Under the pieces are notes generated by a model that searched no databases, was not told the origin of the DNA, and saw only the letters and a program-made list of their open reading frames with translations. A stretch of 64,000 nucleotides of DNA, from contig CACBAO010000001.1 in the NCBI GenBank assembly GCA_902537235.1, positions 124,001 through 188,000 of the forward strand. The letters run 5' to 3'. Shown in pieces: positions 26,575-36,151 of this stretch. The stretch comes from an uncultured Alphaproteobacteria bacterium. Lineage in GTDB: Bacteria; Pseudomonadota; Alphaproteobacteria; Rhodobacterales; Rhodobacteraceae. The translations under genes were made by a program, and so were the position numbers. The stretch's first letter is position 1; each line of letters opens with the position of its first letter.

Positions 26575-27690
26575 CTAGAAGTGTTCTAAATGTTTAGAAT
26601 TTAATTTGTTTATATCAAAAGTGCCCATTTGAGCCATTGCTATCTCTATCTCTTTTTTCAGATTGTTCGTCATTTGAACTAAGCCATTAAATCCTTCGGC
26701 TGCTATAGAAAACAATGCATGCTTTCCGATCATTACAAAGTCCGCCCCCAAACAGAGCGCTTTAAGAATGTCTTCTCCATTTCTTATTCCTGTATCATAT
26801 ATCAAAATAGTATTTTTGTTTATCGATTTTCGTATTTTCAATATTTGATTTATGGGAATAGGGCTACTATCAAATTGTCTTGAGCCATGACCGGAGACAT
26901 AAATGGCATCGGCCCCAAGGCTCTCTGCTTTTTTTGCATCTTTAGGGTTAAGGATACCCTTTATAATTAATTTACCTTTCCAAAGCGCTCGTAAGTTTTT
27001 AAGAAAATCCCAATCGGCAGCTCCTCGTGGTTTATTTCTGTCTACCTTTAAATTTTTATCAAAGTTTTGGGGTCTTGGAATGCCATTAGCTAAAAGATCA
27101 AAACTCCATCTCGGATGCATGGCGCAATCTAAAACTTGTTTAAAATTTGGTTTAAATTTTGCTGAAAAATTATGTTTAAGCTCTCTTGGTCGTCGACCTA
27201 ATTCAGGAACATCGACCGTCAGTATCAATGTCTTATAACCAGCGATTTGTGCTCTTTCGGCTAAACGTAACCCTGATTTTAAATCATCATAAACATAGAG
27301 TTGAAACCAGCCTAAATCACCAGTGATCTTAAGAGTTTTCTCTAGTGATGTGGAAGCCATTGTAGAATAGCAAACAGGAATATTAAACTTTTTTGCTAAT
27401 TTTCCAATTGCATAATCCGCTTTTGAACTCACAAGATTACACATACCCATTGGCGCTACACCAAAAGGTAGGTCATATGATTTACCCAATATTCGTTTGG
27501 AAATTTTTTTAGCACCGCCACCCGCCAGCACATTTTGTGATAGCTTAAGTGATTTAAAGTACTCAGCATTGGAATAGTAACCGTCTGCCTCAAGTGCTAC
27601 TCCATCGACATAATCAAAGATCATTGAAGGGAGTCTTTTCTTTGCCAGGAGACGAGCATCTTGCATACTATGTATAGAGCTTTTTTTCAT
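26575..27690 (-). CDS. FMN-dependent alpha-hydroxy acid oxidase/dehydrogenase, second copy
   Basis: 371-residue TIM-barrel flavoenzyme. Marks: FDYVDGVALE, GVAPMGMCNL, WFQLYVYDD, LTVDVPELGRRPRELK, LIIKGILNPKDAKK, VSGHGSRQFDSSP with catalytic His and Arg, and GADFVMIGKHALFSIAAEG. The canonical SNHGGRQLDG is changed to SGHGSRQFDS, and sequence is clearly diverged from the copy at 16766, so the substrate may differ from lactate (mandelate, glycolate or another hydroxy acid). Single gene, divergent from the TerC-like gene. Confidence 0.88.
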   Translation of the reverse strand: MKKSSIHSMQDARLLAKKRLPSMIFDYVDGVALEADGYYSNAEYFKSLKLSQNVLAGGGAKKISKRILGKSYDLPFGVAPMGMCNLVSSKADYAIGKLAKKFNIPVCYSTMASTSLEKTLKITGDLGWFQLYVYDDLKSGLRLAERAQIAGYKTLILTVDVPELGRRPRELKHNFSAKFKPNFKQVLDCAMHPRWSFDLLANGIPRPQNFDKNLKVDRNKPRGAADWDFLKNLRALWKGKLIIKGILNPKDAKKAESLGADAIYVSGHGSRQFDSSPIPINQILKIRKSINKNTILIYDTGIRNGEDILKALCLGADFVMIGKHALFSIAAEGFNGLVQMTNNLKKEIEIAMAQMGTFDINKLNSKHLEHF

Positions 27691-27783
27691 AAATATTTGT
27701 GTTCGTAGAAGATTTTATTTGAAATATTGACGATAAGCTACTAAACCGAAAGTGTCAAAAGCAATAAATAAAATTAATTCACA

Positions 27784-28389
27784 ATGAACTTTTCTCTTGT
27801 CGAGCTGGCTCAAGTCATTTTAGCTGATATATTTTTATCTGGCGATAATGCAATTATTATAGGTATGGCTGCAGCTGGCCTATCAGAGAAGTTTAGAAAG
27901 AGGGTAATTTTCTGGGGGTTAGCATTAGCAGCAGGGTTCAGAATTATCTTTGCAGCTATAGCATCTTTTTTAATTCAAATACCTGGAATATTAATTTTAG
28001 GTGGACTACTTTTGGCTTTTGTTTGTTGGCGGTTTTTTAAAGAAATCCGTCATGCTGGCCAAAAAACCGATCCAGAAATTAAGTCCAATTTGTCAGAAAA
28101 GCTGACTGAAAAGCAACAATTTTCGCAAGCGCTATTCACAATTGCGGTCGCTGATATTTCAATGTCTTTAGATAATGTTGTAGCTGTTGCTGCCATAGCA
28201 AGGGAAGATACGGCATTATTAGTGTTTGGGCTCGTTTTAGCTATAGTTCTGATGGCGTTTTTTGCAACTATTATAATGCGTGTAATGACGAAGTTCCCAT
28301 GGCTTTCGTGGATCGGACTTATTTTCCTGGTCTATCTAACCATAAAGATGCTTGTTGATGGTTGGTTTGAGCTTTTACATATACTCTAA
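27784..28389 (+). CDS. TerC-family integral membrane protein
   Basis: 201 residues with about seven hydrophobic segments. The paired motifs LADIFLSGDNAIIIGMAAAGL and VADISMSLDNVVAVAAIA, each with a conserved Asp and Asn in the membrane, identify the TerC/YjbE family, linked to metal export (manganese or calcium) and tellurite resistance in other bacteria. No yybP-ykoY riboswitch is evident in the 93-base leader. Followed 5 bases later by glpD; this is probably proximity rather than shared function. Confidence 0.88.
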   Translation: MNFSLVELAQVILADIFLSGDNAIIIGMAAAGLSEKFRKRVIFWGLALAAGFRIIFAAIASFLIQIPGILILGGLLLAFVCWRFFKEIRHAGQKTDPEIKSNLSEKLTEKQQFSQALFTIAVADISMSLDNVVAVAAIAREDTALLVFGLVLAIVLMAFFATIIMRVMTKFPWLSWIGLIFLVYLTIKMLVDGWFELLHIL

Positions 28390-28394
28390 GCTTT

Positions 28395-29897
28395 ATGAAG
28401 AAAAAAACATTGGATGAAAACGACTTTGACATTTTTGTTATAGGTGGCGGAGTAAATGGTGCAGGAATTTTAAGAGACGCTGCAGGCCGTGGCTATAAGT
28501 GTGGGTTGGCTGATATGGGTGATTTTGGCTCAGCAACATCCTCCTCATCGACAAAATTATTTCATGGTGGATTGAGGTACTTAGAAACTTATCAGTTTAG
28601 ACTTGTAAAAGAGTCTCTTCGTGAACGTGACTTGCTCCTTAATCTCATGCCCCATATAAGCTGGCCAGTAAAATTTATACTTCCCCACAATAAAAACCTG
28701 AGACCCTATTGGATTTTACGGCTTGGTTTATATATATATGATCTCTTGGCGGGTTCAACGAAACTTTCAAAAAGTGTCGGTATTAATTTGCGAAATAACA
28801 CAGTTGGTAGTTGTTTGGACAAAACTTACACAAGAGGACTAGCATATACAGATTGCTGGGTGGAAGATTCGCGATTAGTGCTACTAAATATTTTGGATGC
28901 AGAGAAAAAAGGAGCAAAAGCATTCTCTTATTCCAAAGTAACAAACGTTCAACGAAAAAATGGTCATTGGCTTGTTTCGATTAAATCAAAGGATAGGTCA
29001 TTCGAGGTAAAAACTAAGGTCTTAATAAATACTATGGGTCCCTGGGTCAATTCTCTGAGTCAACTTGAAAAAAATAAAAATAATCAAGTAATGGTAAGAC
29101 TAATAAAAGGAAGTCACATAGTCGTAAAAAAGCTTTTTGATCACGATAGTGCATATATATTCCAAGGAAAAGATGGAAGAATAATATTTAGCATTCCCTA
29201 TGAAAACGATTTTACCCTAATTGGCACAACTGAAGTTGAGCACAAAATGGGTAACGAAGTTAAGTGTTCCGATGAAGAAAAAGATTATTTGTGTAATTTT
29301 GCTTCAAGTTATTTTCAAAAAAATGTAACAAAAAAAGATATTGTTTGGGATTACTCTGGAGTGAGGGCTTTATACGAAAACAAAAATGTAGAAGCTCGAA
29401 ATGCAAGTAGAGATTATTCCTTTCAAATTGAAGAAAAGGAAGGAGCGGTACTCCTTACCGTTTATGGAGGGAAAATCACAACATATCGAAAACTGGCTGA
29501 AAAAGCTGTTTCTAAAATCACAGCATTATTAAATTTAAAAAGAAAGGAATGGACTGCCACAAAACACTTGCCAGGTGGTGGTTTCAAATTAGAGGACAAA
29601 GAGAAACTTATTGTAGGTATATTGAAAAAATACAAATTCTTAAATAAAGATTGGGCAGTAAGACTATTTAAAACATTTGGCACAGATGTTGAAAAAGTTC
29701 TAGGTAAGGCGAAAGCAAAAAAAGACTTAGGTAGGAATTTTGGATCTGATCTAACGGAAAAGGAGGTACTTTGGTATATTAATCAAGAGCATGCCAGATG
29801 TGTTGAGGATTTGATTTGGAGAAGAAGTAAGCTTGGTTTACGATTATCAAGTAAGCAGGTAAGGAAACTTAATTCCTATATAAAAAAATTAAATTAG
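28395..29897 (+). CDS. glpD: aerobic glycerol-3-phosphate dehydrogenase
   Basis: 500-residue FAD enzyme that oxidises sn-glycerol-3-phosphate to dihydroxyacetone phosphate and passes electrons to quinone at the membrane. FAD motif VIGGGVNGAGILRDAAGRG (~16-34), SSSTKLFHGGLRYLE, and the GTTEVEHK and YGGKITTYRKLAEKA blocks are diagnostic. Followed 13 bases later by glpK, making a glycerol-use pair; no glpF or glpR is present nearby. Confidence 0.95.
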   Translation: MKKKTLDENDFDIFVIGGGVNGAGILRDAAGRGYKCGLADMGDFGSATSSSSTKLFHGGLRYLETYQFRLVKESLRERDLLLNLMPHISWPVKFILPHNKNLRPYWILRLGLYIYDLLAGSTKLSKSVGINLRNNTVGSCLDKTYTRGLAYTDCWVEDSRLVLLNILDAEKKGAKAFSYSKVTNVQRKNGHWLVSIKSKDRSFEVKTKVLINTMGPWVNSLSQLEKNKNNQVMVRLIKGSHIVVKKLFDHDSAYIFQGKDGRIIFSIPYENDFTLIGTTEVEHKMGNEVKCSDEEKDYLCNFASSYFQKNVTKKDIVWDYSGVRALYENKNVEARNASRDYSFQIEEKEGAVLLTVYGGKITTYRKLAEKAVSKITALLNLKRKEWTATKHLPGGGFKLEDKEKLIVGILKKYKFLNKDWAVRLFKTFGTDVEKVLGKAKAKKDLGRNFGSDLTEKEVLWYINQEHARCVEDLIWRRSKLGLRLSSKQVRKLNSYIKKLN

Positions 29898-29910
29898 AGA
29901 AAGTCTTACT

Positions 29911-31401
29911 ATGAGTTACGTTCTTGCGATCGATCAAGGGACAACATCAACTAGAGCTATAGTTTTCGACAAATATTTACAAATAGTGGCATCATCTCAA
30001 AAGGAAATAGAGCAATATTTTCCTTTTCCCGGTTGGGTAGAGCATGATCTAGAGGAAATTTACGCAACAGTTATTGCTACAGTACGTGACGCTGTAAAAC
30101 GAGCTAAAATATCTTCGCAAGATATTTTAAGTATTGGGATTACAAACCAAAGAGAAACTACAGCTATATGGGGCGCTGAAACGGGCGAAGCAATTTCTAA
30201 AGCAATAGTGTGGCAGGATAGGCGCACTTCTGAATTTTGCGATAAACTTAAAAAAAATGGGAAAGAGGGAAGTTATCAAAAAAAGACTGGCTTACTAATC
30301 GACCCCTACTTTTCTGCAACAAAAGTGAAGTGGCTTCTAGATAAGTATGACCCTGAAAGAACTATGGCAAATTCAGGAAAATTATTATTTGGTACGATTG
30401 ATTGCTATTTGATTTGGAGGCTTACCAATAAAAAAAGTCATTCAACGGATATAACCAATGCATCCAGAACCATGCTATTTAATATCGAGAGTTTAGATTG
30501 GGACAGTGAAATTCTCGGTGATTTAAATGTGCCGAAAAAAATTCTTCCAAATGTCAAAGAGTGTGCTGATGATTTTGGGGAAATGGTATCAGAAATACTT
30601 GGTTCCCCAATACCAATTAGAGGAGTTGCAGGTGATCAACAAGCGGCAACAATAGGCCAAGCATGTTTTCAAAAGGGCATGATTAAATCCACTTATGGAA
30701 CAGGATGTTTTGCGCTACTGAACACGGGAGATAAATTTGTACTGAGTAAAAATAAGCTTTTGTCGACTATTGCATATAAAATAGATGGGAAGATTTGTTA
30801 CGCCCTAGAAGGGTCAATATTCATAGCCGGTGCGGTTGTCCAATGGCTCAGAGACTCGATTAATATTATAGATAAAGCAGACCAAGTGGGTGAGCTTGCA
30901 TCGGAAGCAAAAGATCAAGATATTTATTTTGTTCCAGCTTTTACGGGTCTAGGCGCTCCGTATTGGGATCCTAATGCACGTGGAGCGATTTTTGGATTAT
31001 TAAGGGACACAGGGAGAGAAGAGATTGCTTTGGCAGCGCTAGAGAGCGTTGGTTTTCAAACAAGAGACTTACTAGAGGCCATGATAAAAGATGTAAATGG
31101 GATGGAAAGAGATCATATAAAGTTGCGCGTAGATGGTGGGATGACCCAATCAAGTTTAACCATGAAAATCTTGGCTAATCTTACAGGAGTAGAGATCAAT
31201 ATACCTGAAATACAGGAGTCTACCGCGAAAGGAGTAGCATGGTTGGCAGGTATGAAAATAGGTCTATATAATCGGTTGGAAACGTTTGAAGAAGAGTGGA
31301 CTCTCAAGGAGAAATTTTCTCCCAAACTTTCTCCAGACGAACGCGATAAGAAATATGAGGGTTGGAAAAAAGCAGTAGGAAGAACGAGAATTTCAGCTTA
31401 A
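29911..31401 (+). CDS. glpK: glycerol kinase
   Basis: 496-residue FGGY kinase that phosphorylates glycerol and traps it in the cell. AIDQGTTSTRAIVFD at the N-terminus, QRETTAIW, DPYFSATKVKWLLD, GVAGDQQAA, STYGTGCFALLNTG and GLGAPYWDPNARGAIFGL are all typical. Its last 9 bases overlap the end of the convergent homocysteine S-methyltransferase gene. Confidence 0.97.
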   Translation: MSYVLAIDQGTTSTRAIVFDKYLQIVASSQKEIEQYFPFPGWVEHDLEEIYATVIATVRDAVKRAKISSQDILSIGITNQRETTAIWGAETGEAISKAIVWQDRRTSEFCDKLKKNGKEGSYQKKTGLLIDPYFSATKVKWLLDKYDPERTMANSGKLLFGTIDCYLIWRLTNKKSHSTDITNASRTMLFNIESLDWDSEILGDLNVPKKILPNVKECADDFGEMVSEILGSPIPIRGVAGDQQAATIGQACFQKGMIKSTYGTGCFALLNTGDKFVLSKNKLLSTIAYKIDGKICYALEGSIFIAGAVVQWLRDSINIIDKADQVGELASEAKDQDIYFVPAFTGLGAPYWDPNARGAIFGLLRDTGREEIALAALESVGFQTRDLLEAMIKDVNGMERDHIKLRVDGGMTQSSLTMKILANLTGVEINIPEIQESTAKGVAWLAGMKIGLYNRLETFEEEWTLKEKFSPKLSPDERDKKYEGWKKAVGRTRISA

Positions 31402-32301
31402 AGAAGTAACGATCTCAAAGTCTTTTTCGATTAAAATATCATGTAAATATTTGATGTGGCTTGGTCCAATCTCACAACAACCTCCAACGACGGACGCGCC
31501 TTGATTAGCCCAATTTAATGCGTATTTTGAGTATTCTTTAGGCCCCAAATCGGTTCTGGCTGATAATACGGATACATTGCTAGCTGTCTTTAAGGGTTCT
31601 ATTGATGTAAAACCATTTGCATAGCCTCCAAAGAAATTAGTGTTTTTGCTCAGAATCTCAATTCCTTTGTTGATGACTTCAGGAAACGAGCAATTAAGTA
31701 AAAACTCTTCTTGTCCAAAAGACTGTAACGCAATTACACTGTCCAGTAATTTTTCACCTGATCTCAATTCACAATTTTCATTATCCTCAAGCGTTAATCC
31801 GCACCAAACAGGTTTTCCGCTTGTCTTTGCGGCCGAAACTGCAGCCTTCGCCTCTTTTAACGATGCCATGGTTTCGCAAATGAAAAGATCAACGTCTTCT
31901 TCCTGTTCCCTAACTATTTGTAAATATAAGTCAACACATCTTTCATAATCAGGAGCTTTATCTGGCCGATAACTCCATACTAAAGGAGGAAGACACCCCG
32001 CAATAAGTACATTCTTTTTTGTGTGGTCAATTGCCTCTCTGGCCAAATCAATAGCTTTCTTATGGAAAAAACCGAATTTATCTGATAGACCATTAGCTTC
32101 TAATCTCTCCGGTGTTGTCGAATATGTATTAAGTGTGATAACGCTTGCTCCTGCGTCTATAAAATCTATATGTGTTTTTTTTACGAGTTCTGGCTCCTCT
32201 GACATGACGTATGTTGACCAAAGTGTATGGGGTTTTGACTTCGAATTTTTTATAAGTTCTTGTCCCATTCCTCCATCAAGAAGTATTATTTTTTTTTGCA
32301 T
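31393..32301 (-). CDS. homocysteine S-methyltransferase family protein
   Basis: 302-residue TIM barrel. LLDGGMGQELIK at the start, LLNCSFPE (~residue 206) and GGCCEIGPSH (~residues 272-281) give the three zinc-binding Cys. The family moves a methyl group to homocysteine from S-methylmethionine, betaine or similar donors. It is the last gene of the ABC-importer operon, 11 bases after livM, so the importer probably brings in its methyl donor or a related compound (inference). Shares 9 terminal bases with glpK. Confidence 0.9.
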   Translation of the reverse strand: MQKKIILLDGGMGQELIKNSKSKPHTLWSTYVMSEEPELVKKTHIDFIDAGASVITLNTYSTTPERLEANGLSDKFGFFHKKAIDLAREAIDHTKKNVLIAGCLPPLVWSYRPDKAPDYERCVDLYLQIVREQEEDVDLFICETMASLKEAKAAVSAAKTSGKPVWCGLTLEDNENCELRSGEKLLDSVIALQSFGQEEFLLNCSFPEVINKGIEILSKNTNFFGGYANGFTSIEPLKTASNVSVLSARTDLGPKEYSKYALNWANQGASVVGGCCEIGPSHIKYLHDILIEKDFEIVTSLS

Positions 32302-32312
32302 TTAATATCCTC

Positions 32313-33620
32313 TTATCTACCTTCCGGGAAAATACCTTTTGGAGCAAACCTTAAAACTAATAATAATAATAGGCCCATCATCATGTATCGCATATGCGCG
32401 GCGTTAGTTATTAGCTGAATCCTAAGAGGGTTGGTTTCACTCAATGGTGATGTAATTAATTCAACCAAATATAGGCCTAGTGGCTCTGCTTCAACCCATA
32501 AAAACCAAACAAGAAATCCGCCTATCAAAGACCCATAGTTATTTCCTGTTCCTCCAATAATTACCATAACCCAGACTGTAAAAGTAAATCTTAGGGGCTG
32601 ATATGTGGTTGGCGTAAACTGTCCTTCCAGAGTTGTAAGCATTGCCCCCGCAAGTCCTATAATAGCCGAGCCAAGGATAAAAATTTCTAGATGTCGAGCT
32701 TTTACATTTTTCCCCATAGCTCTAGCTGAGATTTCGTTGTCTCTAATTGCACGCATCATCCGCCCCCATGGAGATTTTAGTGCTACTTCAGATAAAATAA
32801 ATAGCGTTAGCACTACAATCGAAAATAAAAAGCAATAGCTTAATTTCACAACTATCGAAGAGGTCTCCACTAAAGGAAAACCAAAATTTTGGCATAGCTC
32901 TATGAACCATGTACTTTCTTGCAAATCAATTTCGTAGGGAACAGGTCTTGGAAGACCATTTACATTTTTAACTCCTCTAGTAAGCCAATCTTCATTTTTC
33001 AAAATATAAATAATCACTTCTGCTATACCCAGTGTAGCAATAGCCAAGTAATCACTCCTTAAACCAAGTGTAATTTTTCCAATAAGATAAGCTACAAGAC
33101 CGGCTATTACACCCCCAACTATCCAAGATAAAATAATAGGCAAGCCGAACCCTCCCAGAAACCCAGATGCCGCTGGCTCAAAAGCTTCGATTCTTTCAAC
33201 TGCAGGTGCACCGATTAAATTTAGTAAAAGAAGTACAACAATGATTATAAGTGGAAAAAGTATTTTTTTATAAGCTTGACTGAGGTTTGATTTATAAACA
33301 ATAACTCCCAATACTGACCCTAAAAGTAAGATTAGAATACATATTAAGATACCAAGCCCTCCTAAACTGATTGTTTCAGATACGGGTTTGTAGGATATTA
33401 TAACAGCCGAAAGCCCGCCTAGAGCCGCAAAGCCCATAACACCAGCATTAAATATTCCAGCATAGCCAAGTTGAATATTCACGCCCAGGGCCATTGTAGC
33501 TGAAATAAGGCACAGATTAAAAATTCCCAAAGCTACATTCCAACTCTGAAGGAAACCTATAAATACAATTGCGACTGCAAATGTTGAAAAAACTAAAGAT
33601 CTGCGTAATACATCATTCAT
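32313..33620 (-). CDS. livM: branched-chain-type ABC transporter permease
   Basis: 435-residue LivM-class inner-membrane permease with about ten hydrophobic segments. ALGVNIQLGYAGIFNAGVMGFAALGG, LRSDYLAIATLGIAEV and the coupling loop SPWGRMMRAIRDNEISARAMGKNV are diagnostic. It is longer than a minimal LivM because of an extra pair of hydrophobic segments around residues 90-150. Its start overlaps the livH stop by 4 bases (ATGA). Pairs with LivH to form the channel. Confidence 0.93.
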   Translation of the reverse strand: MNDVLRRSLVFSTFAVAIVFIGFLQSWNVALGIFNLCLISATMALGVNIQLGYAGIFNAGVMGFAALGGLSAVIISYKPVSETISLGGLGILICILILLLGSVLGVIVYKSNLSQAYKKILFPLIIIVVLLLLNLIGAPAVERIEAFEPAASGFLGGFGLPIILSWIVGGVIAGLVAYLIGKITLGLRSDYLAIATLGIAEVIIYILKNEDWLTRGVKNVNGLPRPVPYEIDLQESTWFIELCQNFGFPLVETSSIVVKLSYCFLFSIVVLTLFILSEVALKSPWGRMMRAIRDNEISARAMGKNVKARHLEIFILGSAIIGLAGAMLTTLEGQFTPTTYQPLRFTFTVWVMVIIGGTGNNYGSLIGGFLVWFLWVEAEPLGLYLVELITSPLSETNPLRIQLITNAAHMRYMMMGLLLLLVLRFAPKGIFPEGR

Positions 33621-34627
33621 ATAGTCTGCCCTCTAAATATTCCTGTTGGCCTTACAATCAATACAATGACTAATATTATAAAAGAAACTGCAAATTTATA
33701 ATCGGTGGATAAAAACTGCATCATTCCCGATGGTTCCATACTCTCGGGTAATAAGTACGCTAGAACCTTTCTGTAAGCAAAAGTGACAAATAACTCTGAG
33801 AGTGCAATTACGTAACCCCCAACGACAGCTCCAATTGGGTTTCCCACACCACCTACTATCGCAGCAGAAAAAATTGGAAGCAACATTTGCAAAAATATAA
33901 ACGGTTTATAAATTTTATCTAAGCCATATAAAACTCCCGCAAATGTTGCCAAACCACCCGCAATAACCCATGTTAATAAAACAACCTTATTTGGATCAAT
34001 TCCCGAAAGTAGAGCCAAATCTTCATTGTCGGAAAAAGCTCTCATGGATTTTCCTGTTCGAGTTTTATTTAGAAAAACAAACAAAATTGAGCAGAGTATT
34101 ATAGTCGTTAATATAGTTATAGCTTGAGATGTTTTCAGTCCAAAACCTTCATCCAATCCTGTGAAAGCTTTAAATTCTCTCACATTAAATATAAAGCGAA
34201 CACCGTCATTAAAGTTTTGATCACTAGGTCCTATAATAAATCTAATTAAACCAGCTGTAAAAAACATTACTCCAATCGACGCAATAAGAAAAATGATAGG
34301 GTCTGATTTTTTTCTGCGATAATAAGCAAAAACAAACTTTTCTATGAAGAAACAATAAAGAGCAGTAAAGCCAATTGCAATCGGCAGAAATATTAGTGCA
34401 GTTGGCAAAATGCCAAAGTTAATTCCATAGCTTTGGCCAAGCCAAGTAAAAAGAATACAAATCATTGCACCAAATGACATAAGCTCTCCATGCGCAAAAT
34501 TGGAAAAACGCAGTACCGCGTAAATCAACGTGACACCCAAAGCTCCAAGAGCCAACTGACTTCCATAGGTAAAGCCAGGTAATAATATATAATTTGTTAT
34601 TAAAGCGAGAGCGTTTAAAAAATCCAT
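33617..34627 (-). CDS. livH: branched-chain-type ABC transporter permease
   Basis: 336-residue LivH-class permease with about eight hydrophobic segments. LALGALGVTLIYAVLRFSNFAHGE at the N-terminus, the coupling loop GKSMRAFSDNEDLALLSGID, and AIVGGVGNPIGAVVGG are diagnostic. It starts on the base after the livF stop and overlaps livM, so the genes are translationally linked. Confidence 0.93.
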   Translation of the reverse strand: MDFLNALALITNYILLPGFTYGSQLALGALGVTLIYAVLRFSNFAHGELMSFGAMICILFTWLGQSYGINFGILPTALIFLPIAIGFTALYCFFIEKFVFAYYRRKKSDPIIFLIASIGVMFFTAGLIRFIIGPSDQNFNDGVRFIFNVREFKAFTGLDEGFGLKTSQAITILTTIILCSILFVFLNKTRTGKSMRAFSDNEDLALLSGIDPNKVVLLTWVIAGGLATFAGVLYGLDKIYKPFIFLQMLLPIFSAAIVGGVGNPIGAVVGGYVIALSELFVTFAYRKVLAYLLPESMEPSGMMQFLSTDYKFAVSFIILVIVLIVRPTGIFRGQTI

Positions 34628-35329
34628 TTATCCACCTAAAAACGCCTTTCTTACTTCTTTATTTGAAAGGAGTTTAGAACCTTTATCTGTATATTTATTT
34701 TCACCTTGTACTAAAACAAAACCATTATCTGCGATCTCTAGAGCTTGCCTAGCATTCTGTTCTACCATTAAAATGGCTATTCCTGTTCTAGCTATCGAGG
34801 TTATTTTTTCAAATAGCTCTTTGACTACCAATGGTGACACGCCAGCTGTCGGTTCGTCTAGCATAAGAAGTTTTGGGTTAGTCATAAGGGCTCTGCCAAC
34901 AGCAACTTGCTGCCTCTGCCCTCCAGATAACTCTCCAACTAGCTGTTTTTGTTTTTCCTCCAGCACAGGGAATAACTTAAAAACTTCACTGATATTTTTT
35001 GACAAATTTTCTTGGTTCGTAAAACCTCCTATCTCTAAATTGTCCATTACAGTCATCGATGTGAAAACGTTATGTGTCTGAGGAACGAATCCCATTCCGC
35101 TTTTAACTCTTTCTTGCGGTTTTAGATCGGAGATATCTTTTCCATCAAAAATAATATTTCCTGCTCGTAAATCAAGCATTCCAAATATAGCTTTCATGGC
35201 GGTTGATTTTCCAGCCCCATTGGGGCCAACAATAACAGCAATTTCACCCTTCCTAACACTTATCGAGCAATCGTTGAGAATCGTTGTCTCGCCGTATCCA
35301 CCCAACATGTTTTCTGCACTAAGGAACAT
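34628..35329 (-). CDS. livF: branched-chain-type ABC transporter ATPase
   Basis: 233-residue ATPase of the LivF class. Walker A GPNGAGKST, signature LSGGQRQQVAVGRALM, Walker B LLMLDEPTAGVSP, with the LivF-type VPQTHNVFTSMTVMDNLEIGG. Energises uptake together with LivG. Nine bases after livG and directly abutting livH. Confidence 0.94.
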   Translation of the reverse strand: MFLSAENMLGGYGETTILNDCSISVRKGEIAVIVGPNGAGKSTAMKAIFGMLDLRAGNIIFDGKDISDLKPQERVKSGMGFVPQTHNVFTSMTVMDNLEIGGFTNQENLSKNISEVFKLFPVLEEKQKQLVGELSGGQRQQVAVGRALMTNPKLLMLDEPTAGVSPLVVKELFEKITSIARTGIAILMVEQNARQALEIADNGFVLVQGENKYTDKGSKLLSNKEVRKAFLGG

Positions 35330-35338
35330 TTAATTCTC

Positions 35339-36091
35339 TTAATTTCCTAAATAAGCGTCAATAACTCTATCGTCGTTTTTTATTTCGTTAACAGTACCTT
35401 GCGTTAATACTGATCCGTCAGTCATAACGATAACAGGATCACAAATCGATGAGATAAAATCAATGTCATGTTCAATCATAAAAAATGTGTAGCCCAATTC
35501 TTTATTGAGTTTTTTTATTGATTCTCCAATTTTCTTAAGAAGTGTTTTATTAACGCCCGCTCCAACCTCATCGAGAAGTACAAGTCTTGCATCAACCATC
35601 ATAGTTCGACCCAATTCCAATAGTTTCTTCTGACCACCTGATAAACTACCCGCTTTTTCACTTTCTAAATGGTCGAGACTAAGAAATTTCATAACCTTAG
35701 TGGCTTTTGTGTGATTTTCTTTTTCTTGAATTTTTATTTTCTTTCTGGAGATCCAGGTATGTAGAATGCTTTCTCCAATTTGCCCGTCCGGTACCATCAT
35801 CAGGTTTTCTCTAACGGTTAAATTTTCGAATTCATGAGCAATTTGAAAGGTTCTAAGTATACCTCTTTGAAACAGCTCATCTGATCGCAGCCCGCTAATA
35901 TTGTTTCCTTCAAACTTTATATCACCAAAATCAGGAGTATAAAATCCCGCAATAATATTAAATAATGTTGTTTTTCCTGCACCATTAGGGCCAATTAAAC
36001 CGGTTATAGACCCTTCTCGAATTTTCAAAGAAACATTTTCAACAGCTTTTATGCCACCAAAATGTTTAGAAACGTTTTTAAGTTCAATCAT
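35339..36091 (-). CDS. livG: branched-chain-type ABC transporter ATPase
   Basis: 250-residue ATPase of the LivG class. KHFGGIKAVENVSL, Walker A GPNGAGKTT, RTFQIAHEFENLTVRENLM, signature LSGGQKKLLELGR, Walker B LVLLDEVGAGVN. Compared with typical LivG (EPAAGLN) the D-loop region reads EVGAGVN, which is tolerated in some members of the family. It is separated from livK by a hairpin at 36104-36135. Confidence 0.93.
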   Translation of the reverse strand: MIELKNVSKHFGGIKAVENVSLKIREGSITGLIGPNGAGKTTLFNIIAGFYTPDFGDIKFEGNNISGLRSDELFQRGILRTFQIAHEFENLTVRENLMMVPDGQIGESILHTWISRKKIKIQEKENHTKATKVMKFLSLDHLESEKAGSLSGGQKKLLELGRTMMVDARLVLLDEVGAGVNKTLLKKIGESIKKLNKELGYTFFMIEHDIDFISSICDPVIVMTDGSVLTQGTVNEIKNDDRVIDAYLGN

Positions 36092-36103
36092 ATTTCTAAA
36101 AAC

Positions 36104-36135
36104 AATGCCCTAGCTTTTCGAAAGGCTGGGGCATT
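36104..36135 (-). terminator. intra-operon hairpin between livK and livG
   Basis: On the minus strand the arms AATGCCCCAGCCTTT and AAAAGCTAGGGCATT form a 15-base stem with a tight CG-type loop and two G:U or mismatch positions, followed by GTTTTTAG. It begins 17 bases after the livK stop. Such a structure would protect the abundant binding-protein message and partly stop transcription into the transporter genes. Confidence 0.75.
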
Positions 36136-36151
36136 GCTCGTTGATATCAAC

